A stretch of 64,000 nt of DNA, from positions 7,552,641 to 7,616,640 of the forward strand of contig NC_092705.1 of the NCBI RefSeq assembly GCF_964275005.1, given 5' to 3'. This document shows, one piece after another, positions 12,101 through 24,800 of this stretch (its first letter is position 1; each line of letters begins with the position of its first letter). Position numbers and translations under genes: made by a program. Below the pieces are notes generated by a model that was not told where the DNA came from, made no database searches, and worked only from the letters and a program-made list of their open reading frames with translations. The DNA is from Diadema setosum (lineage: Eukaryota > Echinodermata > Echinoidea > Diadematoida > Diadematidae).

Positions 12101-13145
12101 TTCATATTGTGGTCAACAAACAAGCTTGTGAATGAGATGTCTAGCATTTATTTGCCATTGCGAGACTTTTCCTTGTTTGTCTTCATTCTCTCAAAGCAGC
12201 ATCAAGTTTTTGAAGATCACCTTTAATCGTATCAATGTTTGCTTTTTCACAAATATTTAATAACTGGGATTAAATATAACTATTAACGAGGTTCCACGAC
12301 ACCAAATAATGTTTTGCCTGAGGGCAAAAACAAATCATGTGTACGCGAACCACATACCCGATTGGCTATTATGGGACGTGGGAAGCAACACTTACACGCT
12401 TGCCCAAACTTATGGGAAGTGGTTTGGGAGCCCTCCCCTCCCCTCCCCCCCCCCACGCAGTTTTTGCCCCTCAGGATGGCTTGATGACGTCATTGGAACC
12501 TCGTCCTTACAGTCTGAATCTATGGCGGCCATTTTGAATTAAGAGATGGCTGTCGTTCTGCGTGACCTGAAAATGAATTTGGTCTAACTAGGACATTTTG
12601 GTAAATTCATCTACGGCGCTTGCCCCATTTTGGTAAATTCATCTACGGCGCTTGCCACAGTATCATATGTTTTTCTATGGCTACCATCTTGACTTTCAAG
12701 ACGGTGGCCTATCTAATGATCCACAATAGAAAACAGCTGTACTGGAACATTGGACACCACAAGCATGTGCATTACTGAAAATTTGATGCGCCTACAATAA
12801 TTGCAACATGAGATATTGGCAAAAACACTATGGCCGCAATTTTGAATTTCAAGATGGCAGCCTTTAAATTGTATTAAAACAATCCACAATATCAGAAAAA
12901 AGTAAACCAGAGTGTTTGACATCACAACCATGCATTATGCACCAAATTTGAAGCTTCTACAGTGCTCACTTAATGAGATATGGATAAAAATACAGTTTGC
13001 TATGGCGGCCATTTGAAATTCAAAATGGCGGCTGAAGACGTTGTCAGAAAAAATGGAACCAAAGTTTTTTGGATTCAGCACCCCCAAGTTGATAAAGTTA
13101 GCCCAAAAAAAAAAAATCAATTTTGGCACAAAAATCTCATGGGAT
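9143..13145. mobile_element. 4-kb long-inverted-repeat (foldback) element with about 165-bp tandem units
   Basis: The left end (ATCCCGTGAGATTTTTGTGC) is the inverted match of the right end (GCACAAAAATCTCATGGGAT). Both arms then run through TGCTGAATCCAAAAAACTTT in opposite orientation. Inside, units of about 165 bp each carry the near-palindrome CATCTTGAAATTCAAAATGG (about 9405, 9570, 9740, then more diverged; mirrored at about 12520-13030). The core (10700-12300) has only short frames with no recognisable transposase. A 34-bp tandem duplication lies at 12593-12658. It sits in the 3' flank of copy 2. Confidence 0.7.
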
Positions 13146-14638
13146 TACATAGTAGCCTCTACTAATAGGCGTATTGTACATACTGAACATTGTATTCACC
13201 ATGCACAGGCTATTAAATGCAGACTAAACACTGCTAAGGACAAGACAAAAGGAAAGTACTAGTACTGTATACAAAAAGGTTATTTTCAATACAGTCACTC
13301 CCCGCAAATTGCCTTCCAATCCTACATTGAATTCTTACACTGTACTTTACAATGACATGAATCCTGATATTGCTGAACAAAAAAAAAAATATTGTAATCA
13401 AGCAGGCTTTACAGTATAAAACATACATTTCAAGCATCACTACCTCGTACTCACTGCTGTACGTGCATTAATTGGCAAGTGTTGAAATTCAGCAAGAGTA
13501 ATGCGATCAAACAAATGCAAATGCTCATGAGAATTTCTCTTATTGCCGCTAGAAGTTTTTATAAGTTATTAAAAACAATTATTATTACTTCAGGTGAAGA
13601 AAACTCGCAATGACACAGGCAAAACAGCATAATGACACAGCGCAATGACACAGGCAAAACAGCATAATTTGTGTTGATAGGATGATCTATATTTTCTACT
13701 TCAAAAAAAAAAAAAAAATGAGGAAACTGCACTTGAAAGTGGCGGTTAGAATGGTTCAGGTAAGTGATAATGTGTTAGTGTCACCGAATGTTGCGTCAGA
13801 AAAATCATACTGGAAACTGTTTATTAGCCTTGCAATTATGTTATCTACAGCTACCGCATAGTTTCCTTATTTTTTGTGTACTTAAGTGTTTCTTCATACA
13901 TCTAAAAATTATGATGTAGCTTAGTAAGCGAAGCTCGACTTGTGCATGATCTTTAGGTACCACGATATTTTTGTCTTCAAATGAAGCATTTAATTTCTTC
14001 TCTGGCTTTTATGGAATAAGAAGATATTGAAGTTGACCTAAAGTGGGGTTGACTGTCTTTTTCAACACATGTTCAAAGTTTTTGTAATCTCCTTGAATAA
14101 TGACACTGATCACAGCCACATACGCAAATAGCTTCAGGTGCTGACCGTCAACTCTAAACTTTCCAAGAAGTTTGTGCCTCAAAATATACCTTTTTTTTTC
14201 GAGAATTACCAACTGCAAACATTTCTACTACTCCACGTAAAGTCAACTATGGCAAGTTTTGGGAAACTAAATTTTTTTTTGCGGAGGATACAAGTTCCTC
14301 TGTTCGATTTAATGCAAAACTAATAATCAGTACAGATCCAGGTGTCGGGTAAATAACATTGGAGACTGTGAGGCCATGACATCGTAACATCTACTTTGCA
14401 TACGTGTCTGCTATTGATATCGCTGATTCGCCAAAAACACGAAATCTCGTATGTCATAACTTTTTTATGTTGTTTTATGACTTTGGTGAATGATGAAGCC
14501 TCTACCATGTTGTTTGTATCATGGTTTTACCTTAATTTTAATAGTACAATCAAGCTGAGCTTGGTGTGGAGTAACACTGCACTTTAATGAAAAGAGGCAT
14601 TCGGTACTTTCATGATTGTCATTGATATTCTCAGACAG
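13146..14638 (-). other. Copy 2 3' flank / likely 3' UTR
   Basis: No gene. A short tandem duplication (AATGACACAGGCAAAACAGC) lies at 13609-13667. The stretch 14478-14610 resembles 51840-51960 beside copy 4, and 13905-13990 resembles 39940-40030 beside copy 3. This part is therefore shared 3' sequence, probably including the 3' UTR. I could not place the polyadenylation signal. Confidence 0.5.
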
Positions 14639-15832
14639 TCAAGACACGTCTTCGAGAATCAAGTAACCAAGCTCGTCAATGTTGGCTTCCACTCCCTCAT
14701 CGATGTCTGTTTTTTCTTGATTGTCTCCGGAAGGAGAGTGTCGTGAGTTCTTACAACTGGTCATTGATTCTCTTTCTGCACTTAATGTTTCATGGTCTTT
14801 GTCCTCGATAATCAAATATCCAAGCTCGTCTAGCAGTACCCCTCCTGATTCCGTAGAATTTGAATTGTTGACATTTGAAGAAGCATCAGATGTAGATTCA
14901 TCATCTCCCATGTCACTGGTAATTGAAGACACCAGATTATATATTTCACAATTCACGTATGCGTCTCTTTGACTCCCACGCGAAGGTGGTGATGTCTGCG
15001 CTGTCTTTGGAGATTCACTCGGAGTACTAATTGGGTCATGTGTGTGTGCAGGAACAGGAGACTTCGACCTATTAAGGCCTTCTCCTTCTTTTCCCTTAGA
15101 TTCTGACGGTGGCATGTCATAAATATTGGTGTGCTTGAGGTCGGATTGATCCTCGTCTTCCAAGGAACAATCGCTTACGTTCCAGAGTGAATTGCTTTCC
15201 ATCTCAGCAAGACTGTCTTCCATGTTCTCTACAGCATCCTGGGATGCTGGGCGGAAAATATCGTCTGAAGATGTCGTACGATTAGACATGTTAGAGTAAA
15301 CGTTAGACAGCGTTAGACTTGTTTCATCCTTGTCTATTTCCTTCAAACTGCTAAGTTTCTTATCCTCTTCGATTGTGGAATGTTTTGACACCAACGTGTC
15401 TTCGGATGCTTCTCTTGAGGACAAACTATTATCTGTGGTTGATTGATGGTCTGGCATACCCACCACCATTTCCGCCTCTATACCATCACGTGATGTTAAT
15501 TCTGTTTCTACTTCGGCAGGTTCCATGTAACCTTTAACGCATTCATTTCTATCCACATCAATATCATCCGCACAGATGGATGTTGTTGCCGACAAGGTGT
15601 CAGGAATAAGCTGAGATGCTGAAATCCCAGTAGATTGTACTTGTACTTTTGTGATGCTTTGTCTGCTTATTTCAGCTAGTGGAAGATTTGCACGGTTTAA
15701 AGTGTTGTAAGGAGAGTCGTTGATTTTGAATCGTTGCGATTCGTGATCATCCATAATTTCTTCGTACAGTTTGTCGTCGCTCCTCAGGCTCAGAGAATGT
15801 TCAGCTGAATTTGGAGTCACAACATAATATTT
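14639..15832 (-). CDS. Copy 2 exon 7: cytoplasmic tail with ITIM-like motifs
   Basis: 1194 bp including TGA, 397 residues, phase 0 start after CTCTTTTCGCAG. Acidic and Ser/Thr-rich, with no globular domain seen. Two motifs near the C-terminus, LGYLII and LGYLIL, fit the ITIM pattern [SIVL]xYxx[ILV], as does SPYNTL near the start. IYDMPP fits a Crk-type YDxP site and AYVNC a Grb2-type YxN site. KLYEEI could be an SH2 or endocytic YxxPhi site. The nearest relative is the copy 4 tail (51999-53162). Confidence 0.88.
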   Translation of the reverse strand, partial: KYYVVTPNSAEHSLSLRSDDKLYEEIMDDHESQRFKINDSPYNTLNRANLPLAEISRQSITKVQVQSTGISASQLIPDTLSATTSICADDIDVDRNECVKGYMEPAEVETELTSRDGIEAEMVVGMPDHQSTTDNSLSSREASEDTLVSKHSTIEEDKKLSSLKEIDKDETSLTLSNVYSNMSNRTTSSDDIFRPASQDAVENMEDSLAEMESNSLWNVSDCSLEDEDQSDLKHTNIYDMPPSESKGKEGEGLNRSKSPVPAHTHDPISTPSESPKTAQTSPPSRGSQRDAYVNCEIYNLVSSITSDMGDDESTSDASSNVNNSNSTESGGVLLDELGYLIIEDKDHETLSAERESMTSCKNSRHSPSGDNQEKTDIDEGVEANIDELGYLILEDVS

Positions 15833-18800
15833 CTGCGAAAAGAGAAAAAAGATAGAAAACGAGAAAAAAAAAGATAGAGAGGACGTGTTACAGTTGTTCA
15901 CTTCATTATGCAACTGTTAATAGGATGTGGGTACAAGGGGTATCATTATTGATGCATTGAATGAGGTGGCATTAGAACATCAATTATGGCTCCTAGTTCG
16001 AAGAGATGAACGATTAATGGGGTTCTTCCTCTGTATAATGTCAGTGTGTGTGGATGATATATACCCTAGAATACATGGACCAGAACTAAAGGATGTGAGA
16101 TGATATATTGACTGCAGCATTGTATTTAAAAACTAATAGTCATCACAACCACGATGACGGGGCTTATTGGTCAGTTTGGTGTTGTTTGTGGGTAGAAACA
16201 ACGCATGAATTAAGCGGTTGGTGTTGGGTTTAGGGAAGGAAAATCGGAAAGGTACAACATCATCTTGACTTACAGTGGTCTATTTCCTCTCCAGCGTTAA
16301 ATCATCAATGTTTAAAATAACTTATTTCAACTTAACTTCACAATCACGTGTCAGATTATACGAGTGTGTATTTTCCAGCATCCTTACGTTGTCAGTGTGT
16401 CGATTAATCCACCTTGTAAAGTACTTCTTGTTCAACCATCTCAGGAGTATCACCATCAAGATGAGAGCGAGAAGTGATGCAAGCCCGATGAGAAACCATA
16501 TGAAGAACTTGTATTGTCTGATAAAGAGTCGTGCTGGTGTGGTGCCGATAGTCGACTGGAAACCTGGTAGTAAATATTTAGTGATGAGGTGTTAAAGAAA
16601 AGCTTCTTTTTCTTACAAAGAATATATAGGTTTTCCCGGTCAATTTCATACTTTTGTCATTTAAGTTCCTATTCCGAGCATTCGATTTCACGCATTCCGC
16701 GCTCGCAGCACTGAATCAGCAATCAAATTCAAAATCCGGTCATTCGAATTCACTATCCGAGCATTCAATTTCACTGTCGGAGCATTCAAATGCATTATCG
16801 GAGCATTTAAATTCACTATAGGAACATTCATATTCACTATCGGAGCATTCAAATTTAAGAGAGGAGCACGCATTTCATCAATGAGCATCAAATTCATGTC
16901 AAGTTGGCGACGGAATCTCGTCGGTCATTCAAATTCGTGAACAGGCAACCATGTTCCAAATAACTGCATTCAATTTAAAATAAGTCCTGAATTTAGATAG
17001 TTTGGGGCCGTGTAAGCATGTGTTTCTCATTTGGCTTTGAATATATTGGGATAAATGATGATTATTTATCTATTTTTTTGCAGTAGAGGTCCACCTGTTC
17101 ATTGACAATTTTGAACTCGCGCTTAGCAAAAAGGAATATACAGGCACATGTCCCTCGGACTGGACATAAAATGGAGGTCCCATGACTAGTGTGAGAGAGT
17201 CACAACTCATGCACGTAAAAGATCCCACTTCATTTATTCATCGCAAAGAGCAGAACATCCAACTGGACCCCATATGGAAGACCAACTATTGCAGCTGAAC
17301 ATGGGTTATCCAGCCATTTTCTTTGATGGAAAATGAAACAAACAAACAAACAAACAAACAAACAAACAAACATTAGGCACTGTATAGACCTGCAGACGGG
17401 CATAATACGGAGGTCGCGTGTGTTGAAACTGACACATGAACATTTTATACGTCTTGTTTGTTGTGTATTGCTGTCTTATTGGTTCACTTTTGCGGGACTA
17501 CGTGAGATCATTGTGTGTCAGATTGTCTTTTAAATTGATGAATTATCATTATGTGTTTGGTGTTTGGGCGTTGTCAGCATGCAGTATCATCAAGAAATAT
17601 GATTAAATTGTCGTGTTGTTTGGATGCACTGCTGATTGGACATTGCAATTTGAAATCGATTCATTGAGATGAAAAGCAAAGAATACATGAACAGAGAACA
17701 ATTATTCAGAACCTGTAAACAATCATAATTGCACTATATGCAAGCCTTCAGTGGTTGTGTTGGTCTTTTTTCCTTTCTTAAAAGTCTACTCCATTTTCCT
17801 CGTTAAATTGATCGCACGAAGTAGGAACTTGATCGCCTAAAAATGAATTTGAACGCTCCAAACAAGCTCATTGGGACTATCACATGACTATCGCGTGAAT
17901 TTGAATGCATGAGTAGGAAAGTTGGTGCTCACATTTTGAAATTGAATGCCCAATCGTGAATAGAACGCCCATAAATGAAATTGATCGCTCAGATTCTGAA
18001 TTTGAATGCCCGAATATTTTCGCGCGCGTGTGCTGTGTGAATTTGAATGCACATTAATGAAATTTAATGACAAAAGTATGAAACTGACCGGGAAAACCGA
18101 TATAGGAATGAATACAGTAAATAAATTGAATATTATAAGTTTAATGAAGTGATACATACATATGTTTTTCTCTCATAAAAATATTTTATAAATAAGATAA
18201 GTATGATTAGTATCATCTATTTAAGAACTAATCAGCTCCTGAAGTATTACATTTTGAAATGATTCTTTGGTTAACAAGGAATCAAGTGGATGAAGAATCT
18301 TGAATAGCTACTGAACAAAAGGTATAGAGGAATGAGTAGGATTAGGCCTACAACACCTCTTTAAACTGCTATTAGGATGAAAAACTCTCTTGACTGTAAA
18401 TGGTAAGAAGATCGAAAGGCCAAGGCAAAGAATGATAAAGGAAATGAAGCCATGAATGCAGAAAAGTTTAGTATAAAGTGTTCAGTTCTTCTGTCCGACG
18501 TTCAAAGGAACGAATCAAACTGAGTGGCCTCATGGCTTCCATCTGCTTCCACGAACAATTTAATTTGGTGTAAATATGCCAGAGCTAAAACTGTAAAGTT
18601 TTAAAAATGTCAGAGACGACAATTCCAGAATTTATGCCACAGATAAAATGGTAAAGATGGATTCATTCTTGTCTAAAGGCAACACTATTCCATAGTGTTA
18701 ATGCAACTAGGGAAGAACAGCCAAATGTCTCGCCTCAATAGTCGTTTTTTGTTTTACCTTCACTCGCCTGCCATGCTTTTTCTCACGCCTCATGCACAAA

Positions 18801-21800
18801 CAACACCCCAGAACAAATAAATAAATAGATAAATTAACAAACAAACAAACACACAAACACAAACCAAATAAACCAAACAAATAAATTTCTAATCATCAAA
18901 TATAAGGTTATACACTTTTGGAACAATCTTTTTAAAACAGGTAGTCAAATTAATATAATCATAGTAATAACCAGATCAGCTCCTTACCAGGGCTCCTACC
19001 ACTCCTATCCCGCTGAAAAATGTCACATCTACCTTCTCTCCCACCTTTTCATCTATGCTAAAAGTCAATGTTTGCTAACTTGTAGAGACTTTTGCCTACA
19101 CAACTGATATTCTTACTCAAATTTTTATAGACCTTTTTTTTTTTTTAAATTCCTTACATTGCCCTTGGTATTTGTACCTGTAACATTTTATCTCTTGCAA
19201 TGTTTACTGATATTTCCATCTGACATCAGGAAAAGCACTACATTATTTAGGGAATTCGGTCTGGTTAAAGGTCAAATAATTGTGAATGTTTCCTATCAAA
19301 CACATCACATCTCGACTCTGCTGTCTGTTATTATGGACCGTGCTAAACGTGACAATGAATAGTGAAATGTCCACTTGCGAACCTTGCGAGAAAGCATCCT
19401 GATGAGTTGTTGAAATCTCTGCTGTTGTGTCTAAACAAATGAGGAAAGATTGGAGAATTCAAGTCAATGCAAGCAATTTGTAAATCATCGTTACTCTACA
19501 TCTGCTTTGTAATTGAAAAGAGCATTTTTTTTTCTATTTTCAGAAAAAAACTTTGTTTGGCTTGTTCTTCACTTATTGCTCATTGGCAAATATTAATGAA
19601 GTCGCTAAGAAGATTGGTTGATGGTAAAACAAGACTTTAACTGAACTATGCCGATGTTTTATGTAACTGCTAATTATTTACCGTATTTGGATATTTACAT
19701 TTTAAGTGGAAACTGGGACATATTTGTGAAAGTACTACATCACCCATTGTCATAAGCAACGGCGTAAATCCGTACTGAGGAGTGGGGGGGGGGGGGGAAG
19801 AGAAACTTAAATTGGTGCCCCCCCCCCCACACACACACTTTACAGTGATCGAGTGTCCGACTCTTTTGCATGTTTTGCATGAAATATAAAGTGGGAGGGA
19901 AGTGGCAGCAAACGTATAAAGACTTTTTGTTCTCGTTTTTTGTTTTGTTTTGTTTGTTTGTTTTTTTTTTTGCTTGTCAGCCGATGTCCCCCTCCCACGG
20001 TGAGAACTTTTTGCATTTTAATGTTGTAAATGGTGCAATTTTATGCATGTTTGCGTGTTTTACCACTTGAAATAGTCCCACTTGTTTAAGGTAGCAGAGT
20101 ATTTTGATGTAGATTACAATTAACAATTTGCCTATAAAATGGTATCATTTAAATAAACTCATAGTATTAATTTTTACGATGAGTAATTATCATGAACGCT
20201 GTGTGATAAGTAATTCAAACAGAAAAAGCAAGCACACGAGGGTGTAGAGAAGGGGCATATTTCCTCCCACACGAAGGTGATTTTACATTTTTTAGACCTG
20301 AAATTCAGCGATCTGGTGCAAACATTTGGTTTGCACCAGCGGCCCCCCCCCCCAAAAAAAAATAATAATAATAATTGAAGAAATAAATAGGGCTTTTTCA
20401 GGGAAGGGTTACAATCATTCCGAGTGTGCATCATCTCTGTATGTACAAAGTCTAGTGGGGTAGAGCTTAAGGGGAAGGTGTGGGAGGGAGATTCCCCCTC
20501 CCAATCGACGGAACTTTTGCGTTATTAGAATTGAAATAAAGCGAGCTAAAGCACACTTTTTGTGGAAAATTCGGAAATTGTCATTCCCCAAAGTTTATAA
20601 ATATAGAGGGGACAAAGCAATGGGAGGGTGACAAGATACGTCTCCCATATTCGAGGGAGCTTTTTTTCAGTTTTAGAATTGAAATTCAACAATCTGGTGC
20701 ACACTTTTGTTGGAATATGTGGAAAGTGGGAGGGGATAAGCCCTAGAATCTAATCCCCCTTCCTACACGACGGAGATTCTGTATTTTCTGATTGCATTTA
20801 AACATTTTGGTGCACACATTTTGTGGCATATTTTGAAAACTGTCTATATTCAAAGCCTAGCCACAGTCTACTTGTATGCATGGGGGCAGGGGTGGGGAGG
20901 GGACGGGAGAGAAGGGAGAATGCGTAGGCGAGTGCTATCACCACCCTTCCCGTACGAGGGAGTTTTTGCCTTTTCAAAGTTGAAATTGAGATACATGTAT
21001 CTTGTATACGCATATTTGATGGAATATTTGGGCAATTGAAAAAAAAAAAAATCTGTGATGGGTGAAGTGAGCGAAGAAAGGGTTGATAAAAAGGGGATAT
21101 TCCCCTTGTACATGAAAGAACTTTCGAGTTTTCGGAATATAAGTGATAAGTCTTGTGCACTCAGAATTATTCAGAATCTCTTGTAAATCTGAAAAGTGTG
21201 CTAAAGCTAGGGAAAGGGGCACAGAGGGGGATGGTTTGGGAGGGGGTATCCCCCTTCCAAGCGCGAGAGATTTTCAATTTTTTCAATTGAAATTAAGCAA
21301 TCTGGTGCACACTTTGGATAAGATATTTGCACAAAACGAAAGAAAACTTTCCTCATTTCGGGAATTATTGGGGGACAAAATGACATGTTTGTCCTACCCC
21401 CCCCCCCCAGCCCTCCAGGATCGACGTCCCTGCATACGAGTGGGCTTTTGCATTCTTAGAATACAAATACAAATGAAAAGTTTTGATGGGAAATTCGGAA
21501 AGCTGTCAATCCCCAAAGTGTACTAAAGTTTTTGATGGGCGGGGAAAGGGTTGATGGAAAGAAGATATCCCCTCCCACCCGCGATGGATCTTTTGTGTTC
21601 TTTTTTTTGTAACTGAAGTGACAGACCTGGTGCACACTTAAGACAAAACATTTTGGAATCTGTCAATCTAAAAAGAAAAAAGGAAAACGACCGAAAGGGG
21701 AGGGGGTATCCCCTTTCTACGTGAGAGAGGTTTTTTTTTTTTTCATTTTCAGAATTGAAATTCTGCAATCTGGTGCACACTTTGGACAAGATATTTGGAC

Positions 21801-24800
21801 AGTTTTCTATAAAAAAACGCAAGAAAATTTTTCTCATTTCGGGAATCATTGGGGATCAAAATGATATGTTTGACCCTCCCCCCGTCCGCGCCCCCCGTCC
21901 TCCAGGATCGACGCCCCTGCATACGAGGGTGCTTTTGCATTTTCAGAATTCAGATGAAAATATCTCGTAAACACATATGATGTAATCTGGGAAAATTTCA
22001 ATCCCAGAAGTATATATTATTATTATAATTATTATTTTTTTTTTTTTTGGGGGGGGGAACCCTCCGTTAATTGAAAGTATCTAGATATCTCCTCCCACCC
22101 ACGCCACTTTTGCATTTTTTTTTTAACTGAAGTAACAGACCTGATGCACACTTTAGATGAAACATTTTAAAATCTGTCAGTCTAAAGTGTATAAAGTAGA
22201 AAGGACTGGACGGGGAGGGTATGGAAGGGGTTAGGCCTATCCCCCTCTTACGCGAGGGAGATTTCTTTTTTTTTTTTCAGAATTGAAATTCAGCCATCTT
22301 TGGGTGAAATATTGAGACAGTTTTCTATCAAAAAAGTAAGAACATTTCCACATCTCGGGAGTTACGAGGAGCAAAATGATATGTTTGTCCCCAATACTTT
22401 CATGGGGGAACCTCCCCCCCCCCCCCCCATCGACGCCTCTGCATATAGAGGGAGCTTTTGTAAGTGAAAGATCTGCTGCACATGCTTTGATAAAATTAGG
22501 AAATACGTCAATCTCAAAAGTGTACAAAGTCTATCGAAAGGGACCCAGTAGCGGAGCTTTTGCATAATTATGATTGCAATTCAACGATCCCGTGCATAGT
22601 TCTGGCGGTATTTGGACAATTTTCCATAAAGAAAGTTCGAGATTTGTCCTCAACTCGGGAATTGTCTGGGGGACAATGATTTGTCTGCCCCCAACATTTC
22701 CGTAGGGGGGGGGGGCATTGCCCCTGATCATCCCTGGGTATGCCCATAGATGTATCCTGACTGAGTCATCAGTAATCATCGTTTCAGGAATGATTCAGGA
22801 AATGGAGGGGGGGGGGGTTCAATTATGGCGGTATAGTTTTTGTTATTGTTTGTTTGCTTGTTTTCGTACATAATTTGCAGATGGTCCCGAGTTGTTCGCG
22901 TCATAGCATGGTTATAATGTAGGCCTATGCTATTTGACGTTGTCAACGTCAGGACCATACCTTACGTCGATATTACTTTCTTCGCGAGCGAGCGAAGCGA
23001 GCGAGCGCTTGAGAAAATTATGTATACATTATCCTACAAGATAGACTATACTGTTCAGCTCTGTTACCTGTCTGAAAGCGGGCGTACGAACGTCATGCAA
23101 TATGCCAAAATTGATACAATCACATTTCTGCTTCCTCCATTTTTCCCCTCAGATTTCGGGGGGGGGGGGGGGGGATACATCCCCCATCCCTCCCGGGATT
23201 TACGCCCATGGTCATAAATGTTTGCTAACAAGCATATAAAGTTAATACAGACAAAAGTGAAAACATGAACTTGCGAACCTTGAGAGGAATAATCCTGACG
23301 AGTTGTTGAAATGCCAGCAGATATGCCTGGTGATGAAAAGAAAGTATTGAGAAATTGCAAGTTATTGCAACTGATTTGTTATCTGTGTATTACATTCAAA
23401 CGCATTTTTAGTAGAAATAAGACAAGGCATGCCGGAAATTGTTTCGATTTAACTTATAAGAACTTGATGTTTAATTTGTGTGCTTGACAGGGCCTCGAAA
23501 TTTACAGTATATCTCGAGTATGGTCAAGAAGATCACAAGAAAAATACAAGTTGCAGTTCTGCATGATTGTTTGTTCTTACTGTGGATGTCACTTGTCCCG
23601 CTGCTCTGTGTTGTGATGGTATCAACTGCTAGTAATGAGATGCTGAAACCGACACGTGTTCCAGCCCCGTCACTTGTGAAAACCATCTGCAGACGGGAGC
23701 TTATACTACGGAAGTTCAAATCCTGGCGCGAGTTTTCCATGTTTCCCGTCCAGTGTTTCCAAGTTTCTCCAAATCTGGTAAATCTTACGTCTCCATCACC
23801 GATATGAAGATAGTCTTTATTTCGCTCCATGTTGAACACCAGAACTTCTACTTCTATGATGGATAAACCGTTTTTAGTTTTGATGTCCCAAAGACAGTAG
23901 CCGTTATTTGCGTAGACCTCGGGGTAAAACGGAGATTTAATGGGCACTGGGATTACGTCAGGCAGGATCAATTCTAAATTAAAACATTACCAAAAAAAAA
24001 AAAAAAAATACCGAAGCTTGAATTTTACAGCATATACTGGCTGTCGCATAGTCGTATATATGAAAAATTACAGAAAAATTCTTGATACAAGGTAGTGTAC
24101 AAGTTTACAATAGATAACATTAACCAGCTGTATCGTAGAGCTGAATGCTATGGGAATGCTCTCCAAAACAGAACGTATTACCCTGCTTGTGTCTATAGAG
24201 TCATGATATATCACATATAAACGTAAATGCTTTGAAAAGTATAGAAATGAGAAAAATACAAGGTATGCTTTACAAATGTCACCTGGGCATACTAACCGGA
24301 GGGCCAAACCCCAAAAAGTCGCTTACTTAACGAATGAGTTGCACTCTCTCTGCAAACTAAGTAGACCATGCTTATTTTCAAGTTTTTATTGTAACAAACA
24401 ACATTCCACTGGTCTACCTCAAAAAATTTGTTGCAAAAGCCTCCAAATCCAAGATGGCGTCCAAGATGGCCGCCATATTTACTGAATTTGTTATTTAAAT
24501 GACAGAATTCGATGGAAACATTAGATTTCAACAAATGTGATGTCATATGAAAGAGAATAAAATTTTCTACAAGTTGATACCATTTTTGAGGGTTATTGTG
24601 ATAACTGGAGTGAGATTTTAAGGAAAAAACACTCATTTTTTGATATTTTTCTGAAAAAAGGAAAATCATGAAATTGCTTGATTCAGCATAAATCAAAGAA
24701 AGACTGAAGGATTATCTTGAAACGTTTCAAATATTTTTTTTTGACATATAGTTATTATTTGGAGAAAATTAGGGGTCAGTACCATTTTCGGTTCAGGAGT

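Noticed and set aside
14721..14972. Plus-strand open frame opposite the copy 2 tail, and similar ones at 52102 and 23478
   Set aside because: Antisense shadows of real exons; no splice or promoter support.
16738..16855. CRISPR-like regular repeats
   Set aside because: Contiguous 21-bp tandem units without unique spacers, in a eukaryotic intron.
16688..16897. Protein with NLNAPIV heptad repeats
   Set aside because: The heptads are a translation of the 21-bp subterminal DNA repeat of a foldback element.
20800..22600. Several overlapping open frames of 60-127 residues
   Set aside because: All lie in the degenerate satellite, on both strands, without conserved frame between units.
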